The notes under the pieces are model-generated. The model worked only from the letters and a program-made list of their open reading frames with translations. It was not told the DNA's origin and searched no databases. From NCBI RefSeq assembly GCF_016862435.1, contig NZ_BOMY01000042.1, positions 247,001 through 311,000 on the forward strand: a DNA stretch of 64,000 nt, given 5' to 3'. This stretch comes from Paractinoplanes tereljensis. Its GTDB lineage: Bacteria > Actinomycetota > Actinomycetes > Mycobacteriales > Micromonosporaceae. The position numbers and the translations under genes were made by a program. Numbering within the stretch: position 1 is the stretch's first letter; each line of letters opens with the position of its first letter. Below, in pieces: positions 1 to 8,265 of this stretch.

Positions 1-34
1 TGCTCGCCGCTACCGCCCCTCGCGGCCTTCACCG

Positions 35-400
35 TCAGGGCGTTCCTCGCAGCGGCCCGAAATGTGATGGACTTCGATGATCTCCGTCGTCCTCTTCCCA
101 GGCGACATTCGTAGCCAAGATGTAGTCCGGCCCGCCATTGACCAGATATCTCGCGAGCGGTTCACCTGCAGTGACACTCACATCGAGACCTCCGTCCACA
201 AACACTTCTGAAGCTTTCTCGATACTGAGACTCCCATAGCTATCCCGAAGATGGAGCGCTCGAACTCCAAAGAATGCGACATCGATCCGGTTTGGCACCT
301 CACTACCACTGCCGACACAGCGCAGAAGCAGCGTGGAGTGACTTATAGAGTAATCCCATAACCTGAAGGACCTATCCCAAGACTTCATGACCTGCGACAA
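35..400 (-). CDS. Candidate immunity protein paired with the RHS toxin
   Basis: I do not recognise this 121-residue protein by family. Its position is that of an immunity gene: it begins one base after the stop codon of the RHS toxin gene, on the same strand. It has no signal peptide or membrane segment, and is rich in beta-forming and acidic residues (for example VAWEEDDGD near the C-terminus), as expected for a cytoplasmic protein binding a basic or nucleic-acid-acting toxin domain. The first possible start is TTG at 400; an in-frame ATG at 388 gives a protein four residues shorter and may be the real start. The role is inferred from context alone. Confidence 0.6.
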   Translation of the reverse strand: MSQVMKSWDRSFRLWDYSISHSTLLLRCVGSGSEVPNRIDVAFFGVRALHLRDSYGSLSIEKASEVFVDGGLDVSVTAGEPLARYLVNGGPDYILATNVAWEEDDGDHRSPSHFGPLRGTP

Positions 401-401
401 C

Positions 402-3152
402 TCAGCCTCCTGGCATTGGGAAGGACGGCTGCGGGAAGTTTACAACCTTCCCGCCATCATAGAACGTAATGCTGTCCCACGAACGGTTACCGACCCGCAC
501 CGCAAGACCAGTCTTGTACATCTCCCACTCAGTCGCATACCAATTATCACCCATTCCACTCCGGTAAGCATTCGTGAACTTTTCGGCCGGAGTCGCACCA
601 TGGAAACCATCGAGCCTGACATGCAGGCGAGTATTTGGATCGTTTACAGCTGCCCGCACATCCGCCTGCCATGAAGGTGAATCAAGGTAATGCGTGTATC
701 CGTTTCCGTCGGCAAACTCCCGGAGGCCGTGAGCACGCGTTCCGAGTGCAACATCACCGCAGTTATGTACGAGTACCGGAGTGTTGCCGGCGAGCACATA
801 GTAGGTGTGGATGTCAGCGACGGTCAGATTAAAGCGGTGAGCACGGTGTTGGAAGAGGTGAACGTCCCTGACGACGGCCGTGCTTCCCGTTGTGCTGGCT
901 AGACGATCACCTGGTTGGAGGGCGTCGGCGCGGGTCCATTGCCTGGTCGTCTCGGTCCAGAAGGGGTGATTTTGGGTGGTGTGGATGACGTTCTGGTGGC
1001 CGTGCCCGTCGGTAACCGTGACGTCGGCCATGTCCAGGTCGATGTCGTCGTGCCAGGCGGTCACTGGTTTGCCGGTTGTTGTTCCGTCGACCGGGTCGGT
1101 AGCGGCAACTTCGTCGCCGAGTTCGAGCTTCTCGATCGGTTTGGTCGTGCCGTCGGCCATGAGCACTGTGGTTCCGGCTGCGAAGCTGCACGGCCCGTGG
1201 GCCAACCGCGCCGTCTTACCCTTGGCGGCGGCTCTGGTGAGCATCGCGTCGAGGCCGGGGCCACCCCCGACGGCCATCGAGGCGACGAAGAAGGTCAGGT
1301 TCGCGTTGCACTCGGAGGTCCAGCCGTTTTGACAGTCGAAGTCGACGTTGAGGTCGTCGCAGTTGCCGGCTCCGCACTGGACGAAGTCGAGGGCAAAGTT
1401 GAGGGCGTTCAAGGGGTTGCCCTGGTCGATGCAGACCTGAACGCCTTGGGCGACGCAGCCTCCCGGCACTATCGAACTGCCGAAGTCGACCGTGTTGGTG
1501 CCGAGCGTGCCGAAGTAACGGCCGGTGGCGCTGCGTCTCCCGGTGGCCTTGGCCTTCGTGGCCGAAGCTTTTGTGCCGCCGTAACCGCCTTCGCTTACCG
1601 GGTTGTGCTTTTCGCAGGCGTTCGCGCTGCCGCAGCCGCTGTGCGCGCTGGTGTTGACCGTGTCAGTCAGCGCCGCCGCTCCCCCGCCCTTGTCGTCGCG
1701 GGCCATCAGGCCGCTGGGATCGCTGGACGAGACGGGGTTGTTGGCGGCGTAGGCGTACGCGTTCCACTGTTGGGGGTCGGCCAGGTCGAGCAGCGGGTCG
1801 ACGGAGATGAACCGGCCGAGGCCCGCGTCGTACTCGCGGGCGCCCAGGTGGGTCAGGCCGGTGTTGTCATTCGTGCCGCCCACGAAGCCCTTGTCGTTCG
1901 GCCACGCCATGGTGGCCCCTCGGGGGCCGCCGAACGGGGTCTGCCGGCGGGTGGTGGCCTGCTGGGTGCCGACGTCCACCGCGATCTGGGCGGTGCCCTG
2001 CTGGTCGGAGGAGAGCCAGGTCAGTGCCGTGCCGGTGCGGGAGGCGATCGTGCCACCGGCGAAGGAGTAGTACCGCGTGGCGGTGGTGGTGCCGGTACTG
2101 GTGTCGTATCGAATCTCCTGGCCGGGCAGGTACAGGGTGTGGCCGGTCGGGTCGCGGCGGACGAACCGGTTGCCGTCGGCGTCGTAGATGTACGTGGTCA
2201 GCCCGGTGTTGTCGGACGACTTCTCCAGAGCGCCGTCGGCGTTCCAGGTCATGGTCTGGGTGCCGGCCGAGGGCGTCGGGCGGGTGAGCATGTTGCCGGA
2301 GTCGTCGTAGCTGTAGGTTCCGGTGCTCGCGCCGGACGTCGTCGTCACGGCGTGCGGGCGCACGGTGGTGCTGCTCGACGTCGGATAGTTGTAGTCGGTG
2401 GTGCTGTCCCCGCTCGCCGAGTGGGCTACCTGCTTGGTGCGGTTGCCGATGGCGTCGTACTGCCAGCTGTTCCAGTACGCGGCCGGGCCGCCCAGCAACG
2501 CGGTCGACGGCGTGGGGGCACAGTCGCCACCGGCCGGGGTCCACGCCTCGGTGAGCCGGGCGAGGTGGTCGTACGTGAAGCACTGGGTGTCGTCCGCCGG
2601 GTCCGACGCGACATCGGTGATCTTGGTGATGTTGCCGGCCGGGTTGTAGGTGAACCTGGTGTCGGTAAGGCTGTTGGGGGTGACCGTGTCCCGGTCGGTG
2701 CGGATGGCGGTGAGCCGGCCGGTGTCCACCTCGCGGGAGTACGCGGTGTAGACGTGTCCGCCGCTGCCGAAGTAACGGTCGATCTGGTCGATCTCGCCGA
2801 GCGCGTTGTAGACGGTGCCCCCGATGTAGGACCGGGCTTCCGGTCCGTACTTCGTGTCCAGGGTGATCGGCGCGCCGAGGTCGTTGTAGCCGTAGGTGAG
2901 GGTCTCGTCCGGAAGATCGGTGTCCGCGCCGGGCAGGTCGGTCGATTTGATCGAGCCGTCGAGGTTGTAGGTGTTGGTGTAGACGTAGGTGCCCGCCAGG
3001 CCGGTCTCGGCGGTCTGCGGGGTGGGCGCCGCGCCGTGGTACTGACGCAGTTCGACGGTTCGGCCGCGGGCGTCCGTGACGGTGGAGGCCGCCGTCCCGC
3101 CCGCCGGTGGTGTGACGTCGATCCGGTCGACGCGTGACCGACCGGACAGCAA
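402..3152 (-). CDS. N-terminally truncated RHS-repeat protein with HINT and C-terminal toxin domains
   Basis: The 916-residue frame carries RHS/YD repeats (TYGYNDLGA, WQYDAIGNRT, TYSYDDSGNM), then the conserved end of the RHS core (LGAREYDAGLGRFISVDP, ending NPVSSSDPSGL). A HINT autoprocessing domain follows at about residues 655-797, from CSFAAGTTV to VLVHN, with an NHPFW block. The last 119 residues are the toxin module (motifs LREFADGNGYTH, LDGFHGATPAEKF, ATEWEM). That module resembles the group called polymorphic toxin type 27, but this is from memory. Full-size actinobacterial RHS proteins are usually much longer. Here similarity starts abruptly near residue 9 (RIDVTPPAGG) after a TTG codon, and the frame is closed upstream by a stop. 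There is no secretion signal. It is probably a displaced tip or a pseudogene; whether it is expressed is unknown. Confidence 0.85.
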   Translation of the reverse strand: MLSGRSRVDRIDVTPPAGGTAASTVTDARGRTVELRQYHGAAPTPQTAETGLAGTYVYTNTYNLDGSIKSTDLPGADTDLPDETLTYGYNDLGAPITLDTKYGPEARSYIGGTVYNALGEIDQIDRYFGSGGHVYTAYSREVDTGRLTAIRTDRDTVTPNSLTDTRFTYNPAGNITKITDVASDPADDTQCFTYDHLARLTEAWTPAGGDCAPTPSTALLGGPAAYWNSWQYDAIGNRTKQVAHSASGDSTTDYNYPTSSSTTVRPHAVTTTSGASTGTYSYDDSGNMLTRPTPSAGTQTMTWNADGALEKSSDNTGLTTYIYDADGNRFVRRDPTGHTLYLPGQEIRYDTSTGTTTATRYYSFAGGTIASRTGTALTWLSSDQQGTAQIAVDVGTQQATTRRQTPFGGPRGATMAWPNDKGFVGGTNDNTGLTHLGAREYDAGLGRFISVDPLLDLADPQQWNAYAYAANNPVSSSDPSGLMARDDKGGGAAALTDTVNTSAHSGCGSANACEKHNPVSEGGYGGTKASATKAKATGRRSATGRYFGTLGTNTVDFGSSIVPGGCVAQGVQVCIDQGNPLNALNFALDFVQCGAGNCDDLNVDFDCQNGWTSECNANLTFFVASMAVGGGPGLDAMLTRAAAKGKTARLAHGPCSFAAGTTVLMADGTTKPIEKLELGDEVAATDPVDGTTTGKPVTAWHDDIDLDMADVTVTDGHGHQNVIHTTQNHPFWTETTRQWTRADALQPGDRLASTTGSTAVVRDVHLFQHRAHRFNLTVADIHTYYVLAGNTPVLVHNCGDVALGTRAHGLREFADGNGYTHYLDSPSWQADVRAAVNDPNTRLHVRLDGFHGATPAEKFTNAYRSGMGDNWYATEWEMYKTGLAVRVGNRSWDSITFYDGGKVVNFPQPSFPMPGG

Positions 3153-3363
3153 CCATCAACATCAAAACTCCCGAGCCGTAGGCTCGCCCCGCTGGGAATT
3201 TATACATAGAAGATCTTTGAAGTAAACCGAGAGTCCTCGGCCAACTGCGGACCGGAATCAGCCACGCAACCCGCGAATCCGCTGGCCACCGCGGAGATCC
3301 AGCGGGCCCGCAACCAGCCGGCTATGACGCATATCACTCAGGATCTGTCCAGAAAGGACGGAG
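3153..3363. other. Gene-free stretch at the break of the RHS gene
   Basis: These 211 bases separate the truncated RHS frame from the GGDEF-EAL gene. They hold a perfect inverted repeat CGAGCC-GTA-GGCTCG (3172-3186) and an unusually AT-rich patch around 3198-3222. I see no RHS coding continuation in any frame, which supports a rearrangement breakpoint near 3125-3135 rather than a single frameshift. Confidence 0.5.
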
Positions 3364-5646
3364 TCAGGCGGCGGAGCGCTGCTTGGCGGCGGCCGGGCGG
3401 TAAGTCGCGATCGCCTCTGGAGGCATGGGGCGGGCGTAGTAATAACCCTGGGCGTATCGATAGCCCAGCCGATACAGCTCGGCCGCCTGGTCGGCGGTCT
3501 CCACGCCCTCGGCGACCGCGCGCAGGTTCATGCCGTCGCAGATGCGGATCAACGCCGCCGCTACCACCGCCTCGTGGCCTCCGGTCACGATGTCGTCCAC
3601 GAAGGACTTGTCTACCTTCAGGATGTCGGCGGGGCAGGTGCGCAGCAGGCCCAGTGACGAGTGGCCCGTACCGAAGTCGTCCAGGGCGATCTTCACGCCC
3701 AGCGCGGCGATCGCGCGCAGCTCCTCCAGGGCCGTGCCGCCGTCGAAGACGGCCGTTTCGGTTACCTCGACCGTGAGCACGTGCGGGGCTAGGCCGGTGC
3801 GGCGCAGGACCGCGTCCACGTCGGCCGCGAAGCCGGCCTCCCGCAACTGACGGGCCGACACGTTGACGGTGACCGTGCGCGGGGCCCCCTCGCCCAGCTC
3901 GTCGCACCAGCGCACCGCCTGCTCGCACGCCTCCTCCAGGATCCACGCGCCCAGCGGGACGATCAGGCCGGTGCGTTCGGCGGCGGGGATGAAGACGGCC
4001 GGGCCGACCGGGCCGCGTTCCGGATGGGTCCAGCGCACCAGCGCCTCCACCCCGAACAGCTCGCCGCCGGGCATCGACACGATCGGCTGGTAGTGCAGGT
4101 ACAGCTGGTCGGTATCCAGGGCGATGCGCAGGTCGGCGGCCAGGCGGGCCAAATCGGCGGTGCGCTGGTCCATCACCGGGTCGTAGCCGACCTGGCGGCC
4201 CTTGCCCTGGCCTTTCGCCTCGTACATCGCCACGTCGGCCCGGCGCAGCAGCTCCTGGGCGGTGTCGCCGCATTGGGCCGGAGCCAGGCCGATGCTGGCC
4301 TCCACCACCAGCTCGTAGCCGCCGGCATGAACCGGACGGCGCAGCTGGGCGGTCACCTCGGCCAGGGTGGCGGCGGCGTCGCCGGGCAGCAGCATCGCGT
4401 ACTCGTCGCCGCCCAGCCGGGCGACCACGCCGCCGGCCGGGACCGCGGCGGCAATGCGTTCGGAGACCGCGATGAGCAGCGCGTCGCCGACGGCGTGCCC
4501 CAGGTCGTCGTTGATGGCCTTGAAGTCGTCCAGGTCGATCAGGGCCACGCTGAGCGACGACGGCTCGCCGGCCAGCGCGGCGGTGATCGCGCGGACCAGC
4601 ACGGTGCGGTTGGCCAGGCCGGTCAGCGCGTCGTGGTCGGCCTGGTAGGCCAGTTCGCGCTGGCGGGCGTCCAGGTCGTCGAGCAGGCGGGAGTTGTCGC
4701 GCAGCGCGACCAGCTGCCGGGCGGCGACCAGCACGGTGACGGTCACCGAGCCGGCCGCGATCATCTCCAGGTCGGTGGACTTCGAGCGGGCGCCGGACAT
4801 CAGCAGGATGCCGGTGGCCAGGACCGCGGCGTACGGCATGAAACTCAGCCGGCGCGGCACCGGCCGCGGCAGCGGGCGACCGGCCCGGGTGGCCCGGGTC
4901 TGCCGGTCGGCGGCCAGGCAGGTCAGCATGCAGGTGGCCGGCAGGATGACCCAGGCCGAGTTCAAGTACGAGTGGGTGGCCAGCAGCGGGGCCAGCGCTC
5001 CCCCGCCGGCGCCGACCGCGCCGGTCAGGGCCAGGATGTGCAGGGCCCGCCGGTCGATCGGGCCGGTGCCGGTGAAGGCGACCTTGACGAACGCGAAGGC
5101 GCAGATGAAACCGGCCGCGAGCACCACGATGAAGGAGACCGCTGCCGTCGTGCTGTCGCCCAGCCAGCTGTGCCAGCGCGGATAGAACACGTGCCAGGAG
5201 AACGTCACCACGGTGACGATCACGGTGGCGATGTCCAGCCCGAACCGGGTCCACTCGATCCGGGTCCGGCGCGACCCGCGGATGCGCATCAGCCCCAGCA
5301 GCATCGCGATCAGCCCGGACACGTAGACCACCGAGGTGAACACGCTGATCGGCTGGGACACCTCGGTGTCCCGGAAATAGTCGTTCGCGGCGGAGGCGGC
5401 ACCCAGGCCGACCAGCACGAGGCCGACCGACATGTACCGCCAGAATGTGCGGCCGCGCCGGCCGGCCCGCCACGAGGTCACCGCGGCCAGCGGCACCGCG
5501 ATGAACAGGGTGAACCAGCCGGGCTCGGACGGGATGCGGTGGAACATGCCGATCGAGAACCAGACCACCGCGACGGCGGCGAGGCCGATGGACGTGGCGA
5601 GCGTGCGCGTCAACCGCCACGGTGGCACTGTCGTCGCAGCCTGCAC
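3364..5646 (-). CDS. Membrane-bound GGDEF-EAL cyclic-di-GMP enzyme
   Basis: The protein has 760 residues. About 315 N-terminal residues are hydrophobic, with roughly nine membrane spans, and form a sensor region of unknown ligand. A GGDEF domain follows (DxLTGLANR at about 339, active-site GGDEY at 412-416), then an EAL domain (VEALVRW at about 533, the NVSARQLR asparagine, EVTET, DDFGTG, LKVDKSFV and AEGVE). The EAL catalytic set looks complete. The diguanylate cyclase loop has Y instead of F, which is usually tolerated. It may make, degrade or only sense c-di-GMP. The start is GTG at 5646. The convergent end with the TetR gene leaves 18 bases. It is one of three such proteins in the window. 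Confidence 0.92.
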   Translation of the reverse strand: MQAATTVPPWRLTRTLATSIGLAAVAVVWFSIGMFHRIPSEPGWFTLFIAVPLAAVTSWRAGRRGRTFWRYMSVGLVLVGLGAASAANDYFRDTEVSQPISVFTSVVYVSGLIAMLLGLMRIRGSRRTRIEWTRFGLDIATVIVTVVTFSWHVFYPRWHSWLGDSTTAAVSFIVVLAAGFICAFAFVKVAFTGTGPIDRRALHILALTGAVGAGGGALAPLLATHSYLNSAWVILPATCMLTCLAADRQTRATRAGRPLPRPVPRRLSFMPYAAVLATGILLMSGARSKSTDLEMIAAGSVTVTVLVAARQLVALRDNSRLLDDLDARQRELAYQADHDALTGLANRTVLVRAITAALAGEPSSLSVALIDLDDFKAINDDLGHAVGDALLIAVSERIAAAVPAGGVVARLGGDEYAMLLPGDAAATLAEVTAQLRRPVHAGGYELVVEASIGLAPAQCGDTAQELLRRADVAMYEAKGQGKGRQVGYDPVMDQRTADLARLAADLRIALDTDQLYLHYQPIVSMPGGELFGVEALVRWTHPERGPVGPAVFIPAAERTGLIVPLGAWILEEACEQAVRWCDELGEGAPRTVTVNVSARQLREAGFAADVDAVLRRTGLAPHVLTVEVTETAVFDGGTALEELRAIAALGVKIALDDFGTGHSSLGLLRTCPADILKVDKSFVDDIVTGGHEAVVAAALIRICDGMNLRAVAEGVETADQAAELYRLGYRYAQGYYYARPMPPEAIATYRPAAAKQRSAA

Positions 5647-5664
5647 GATGATCCCATCGGCAGG

Positions 5665-6243
5665 TCACGCCACGGAGTGAGCCTTAGCGGCGGCAAGGGC
5701 CGGGGCCAGCGGTGCCAGCGCGGCCCGGATCAACTCCGGCAGGCCGCCGGAGACCATGACCAAGCCGGGTACGCCGGCCGGCTGCACCCATCGCCGCAGA
5801 GCGACCCGGGCCGCGGCGGCGACCGCGGCGGCCAGCACCTCGGCCGTGCGGGGGTCGGCGCCCCGGGCGGTGATCGCGGCGGCGACCGGCCCCTCGATGC
5901 CGGTGACGGCCTCGGCGTAGCAGGCCCGCAGCGCCGGGTTGGTGACGATGATCAGCATCGCCTCGCCCGGGTCGGTGTAATAGCCCACCACCGCGTCGAT
6001 GATCCCGTCGGCCAGCGGGACGCCGGGCGGGATCTCGGGCGCGCGGGCGGCGGTCAGCGCGGCGACGATCGCGTGTTCGCGACTCGGGAAGTAGTTGTTG
6101 TAGGTGCGCGGCGAGACGCCGACGGCCTCAGCGATCTCCTCCACCCGTACGTTCTCCGGGCCCTTGCGCAGCGCCAACCGCAACGCCGCCTCCTGCAGGG
6201 CCACCCGGGTGGCCTGCTTTTTCCGTTCGCGCAACGACTCCAC
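5665..6243 (-). CDS. TetR-family repressor, divergent to the TIM-barrel gene
   Basis: This is a 192-residue regulator. The N-terminal helix-turn-helix spans roughly residues 8-55 (KQATRVALQEAALRLAL, VEEIAEAVGVSPRTYNNYFPSREH), and is followed by a variable all-helical ligand domain. A TTG at 6249 is possible, but I prefer GTG at 6243 because a TAGGAT box lies exactly six bases before it, the leaderless arrangement used by many neighbours. The 22-bp palindrome just upstream is the likely operator, placed to shut off both this gene and the divergent one. The inducer is unknown. Confidence 0.88.
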   Translation of the reverse strand: MESLRERKKQATRVALQEAALRLALRKGPENVRVEEIAEAVGVSPRTYNNYFPSREHAIVAALTAARAPEIPPGVPLADGIIDAVVGYYTDPGEAMLIIVTNPALRACYAEAVTGIEGPVAAAITARGADPRTAEVLAAAVAAAARVALRRWVQPAGVPGLVMVSGGLPELIRAALAPLAPALAAAKAHSVA

Positions 6244-6249
6244 GGCCAA

Positions 6250-6298
6250 ATCCTACGCGCACGCAAAGTTGCGTGCACGCAACTTTAGGCCCTAAGTT
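6250..6298. promoter_or_regulatory. Divergent promoter region with perfect 22-bp palindrome (TetR operator)
   Basis: Positions 6265-6286 are a perfect palindrome with half-site AAAGTTGCGTG. A second, looser dyad AACTT-N8-AAGTT overlaps its right end (6281-6298). The -10-like box for the TetR gene is TAGGAT (6250-6255, minus strand). For the TIM-barrel gene it is TAAGTT (6293-6298, plus strand), seven bases before ATG 6306. Repressor bound to the palindrome would cover both promoters. Confidence 0.8.
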
Positions 6299-6305
6299 CA
6301 ACGGC

Positions 6306-7295
6306 ATGAGAGCAATGGGCATGACGTACGACGTGGGATTCGTACGCGACGGGGCGAACTCGATCCCGCACCTCGACCTGGAACTGGTCCGCCGCGAGCT
6401 GGCGATCATCCGGGACGACCTGCACTGCACGGCCGTCCAGATCGTCGGCGGCGACCCGGAACGCCTGGAAGCGGTGGCCCGGATCGCCACCGGCCTGGGA
6501 TTGGAGGTCTGGTTCACGCCGTACCCTCTGGATCTTGCTCCTGACCAGATCGAGGCGCTGTTCCTGGAATGCGCCCGGCGGGCGGCGCGGGTCCAAGGCC
6601 AGGTTGTCTTCGTGGCCGGGGTGGAGTTGAGCATCATGAACCGCGGCTTCATCGACGGCGATCGGCTCGAACAGCGGCTCGAGCACCTGTTCGGCGACGC
6701 GCAGCGCATCGCCGAGGCCCAGGACCGGCTCGGCCGTTTCTTCCGCACGGTCGTGCCGGCGATCCGCGAGGTGTTCGGCGGCCGGGTCACCTATTCGGCC
6801 ATCCAGTTCGAGGGCGTCGACTGGTCGCTGTTCGACTTCGTGACGTTCGAGCTGATCCGCTCGGCCGAGGTGGCCCACCTCTTCCGCGGCGCCGTGCGCA
6901 CCCTCGTCGCGCAGCCCAAGCCGGTCGCCATCACCGGTTTCGGCACGGCGACCTGGCGCGGCGCCGGCGACGTCGCACCGCGCAGCATGGCGATCCTGCA
7001 GGACGGCCCGCCGCTGCGGCTGGACGGCGTCTACGAGCGGGACGAGGCCGGCCAGGCCGCGTACCTGGACGAGCTCCTGGAGATCTTCGACAGCGAGGGC
7101 GTGGACAGCGCTTTCGTGCACCTGTTCGCCCTGCACAACCTGCCGCACCGCCCGGACGGCGACCCCCGAGACGACCTGGACCTGGCCAGCCTGGGCATCG
7201 TGAAGGTCCTCGAAAACGGCACCGGCAACACCTACCCGGGCCTGCCCTGGGAGCCGAAGGCCGCGTTCGCGGCGGTAGCGGCCCGCTACGCCTGA
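6306..7295 (+). CDS. TIM-barrel glycosidase-like protein (often annotated abortive phage infection protein)
   Basis: The 329-residue soluble protein has motifs in the order of a (beta/alpha)8 glycosidase-like barrel: LEVWFTPYPLDL, FVAGVELSIMNRGF, VTYSAIQFEGVDWSLFDFV, PVAITGFGTATWRGAG and GVDSAFVHLFALHN. Actinobacterial relatives are commonly labelled abortive phage infection protein, but I know of no demonstrated mechanism. A longer reading frame opens at GTG 6273, but that codon lies inside the operator palindrome, and a TAAGTT box precedes ATG 6306 by seven bases, so I take 6306. The acidic residues in VELS and the G in ITGFG (often E in barrel hydrolases) leave catalysis uncertain. Control by the divergent TetR protein is inferred. 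Confidence 0.8.
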   Translation: MRAMGMTYDVGFVRDGANSIPHLDLELVRRELAIIRDDLHCTAVQIVGGDPERLEAVARIATGLGLEVWFTPYPLDLAPDQIEALFLECARRAARVQGQVVFVAGVELSIMNRGFIDGDRLEQRLEHLFGDAQRIAEAQDRLGRFFRTVVPAIREVFGGRVTYSAIQFEGVDWSLFDFVTFELIRSAEVAHLFRGAVRTLVAQPKPVAITGFGTATWRGAGDVAPRSMAILQDGPPLRLDGVYERDEAGQAAYLDELLEIFDSEGVDSAFVHLFALHNLPHRPDGDPRDDLDLASLGIVKVLENGTGNTYPGLPWEPKAAFAAVAARYA

Positions 7296-7308
7296 GCCGA
7301 CGGTCCGG

Positions 7309-7701
7309 TCAAACCTCGGTCCACGCGACGCTGTCCGGCCGAACTCCGGTCGCAACGAAATTGCAGACCGCGTCCATCGCATCGCTCATGGGTATTTCCT
7401 GCCAGCTCGGGAATTCGGTCGCCGAACCGAAATAGTCAAACCTGACCACCCCGTCCCCGGCCGCTGGGGAGCGGCCCTCGCTGGCGAGGTACGGCGGCTT
7501 CTTGGAGGCGGACACAAAGTTGAGCACCGATTTTACTCTACCGAGAGCGATGCCCAGCGAGTCACCATTCTCGATGACCACCTCGGCGATAAACGGGAAT
7601 GCAACAGCCGATCGGTCCAACTCCACCAACACACTTCTAACGCTGGCGGCCGTCACGAACGCCGACTCGCCGGCGCCGCCGCCCCACACTATCTCCGTCA
7701 A
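7309..7701 (-). CDS. Imm1-family immunity protein (orphan)
   Basis: The protein has 130 residues with the Imm1 pattern: an N-terminal strand region, GDSLGIALGRVKSVLNFV, PYLAS, then VRFDYFGSATEFPSWQEIP and a final helix with FVATGVRPDSVAWTEV. Imm1 proteins neutralise deaminase-type and other polymorphic toxins. No toxin gene lies beside it, so it is either a trophy immunity gene or the remnant of a longer locus. Its TTG start (7701) overlaps the stop of the upstream gene (TTGA), so the two are translationally coupled. Confidence 0.75.
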   Translation of the reverse strand: MTEIVWGGGAGESAFVTAASVRSVLVELDRSAVAFPFIAEVVIENGDSLGIALGRVKSVLNFVSASKKPPYLASEGRSPAAGDGVVRFDYFGSATEFPSWQEIPMSDAMDAVCNFVATGVRPDSVAWTEV

Positions 7702-8198
7702 GGCCGAGCCCTTCGGTCACTTGATGTTTCCGCGGACCGGAAGTCTTCGACAATTTCGAGGTATTCCGGATCGCCTTGGCGCCCAGCTGCCTGCAACAGA
7801 TCGGCGAGGCAATCGCTTTCACCGAGATGCTCAAGCAACTCCGCTAGACGACGGCAGTCCTCCGCATCGGCATTGAGCGACCGCTCAGCTGAAGCCTTCT
7901 TGATCAGCGGCGAGATCGCCTCGGGCCGCCCGGCCGCGATAGCGCGCCTTGCGGCCAGCGCCCAACCGGGAGCCATCGCATTGTCAATCAGAACATCAAG
8001 CAGTTCCGGAACATCATCCGGCAGAGTCTCCAAGAAGGAGAGAGCGGCACCACGTTCCCAACTGGACCCACGCAAGGCACCGGCCAAGATCTCCGGACGT
8101 GATTGTGCGTGCCGATGGAACTCCGCGCGGGCTCGCGCGAGCTGCTGTTGGGCTGCAACGACAGCAGCCCAAAGCTCTTGATCAACCTCGTCGGCCAT
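7698..8198 (-). CDS. Small all-helical (HEAT-like) protein coupled to the Imm1 gene
   Basis: I do not recognise this 166-residue protein as a named family. It is predicted almost entirely helical, with short repeated helix pairs such as WERGAALSFLETLPDDVPELL, WALAARRAIAAGRPEAI and CRRLAELLEHLGESDCLADLL, which look like degenerate HEAT/ARM-type repeats. It is soluble. Because its stop codon overlaps the start of the Imm1 gene and immunity genes of toxin loci are often helical-repeat proteins, a second immunity protein is the likeliest role. This is inference. Confidence 0.6.
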   Translation of the reverse strand: MADEVDQELWAAVVAAQQQLARARAEFHRHAQSRPEILAGALRGSSWERGAALSFLETLPDDVPELLDVLIDNAMAPGWALAARRAIAAGRPEAISPLIKKASAERSLNADAEDCRRLAELLEHLGESDCLADLLQAAGRQGDPEYLEIVEDFRSAETSSDRRARP

Positions 8199-8265
8199 CG
8201 CAAGGTCCTATCGCTTCGGCTTGGCGCCGACATTCTGCCAGTCCGAGGCGCGCCGGTGGGGCCGG

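Noticed and set aside
915..3137. Long open frame on the plus strand opposite the RHS gene (740 codons)
   Set aside because: Its translation is low-complexity Val/Gly/Arg text with no motifs. It is a GC-rich antisense shadow of the RHS gene.
4024..6288. Long plus-strand frame opposite the GGDEF-EAL and TetR genes
   Set aside because: Compositionally biased Gln/Gly/Arg text without domains; the minus-strand frames carry complete catalytic motifs.
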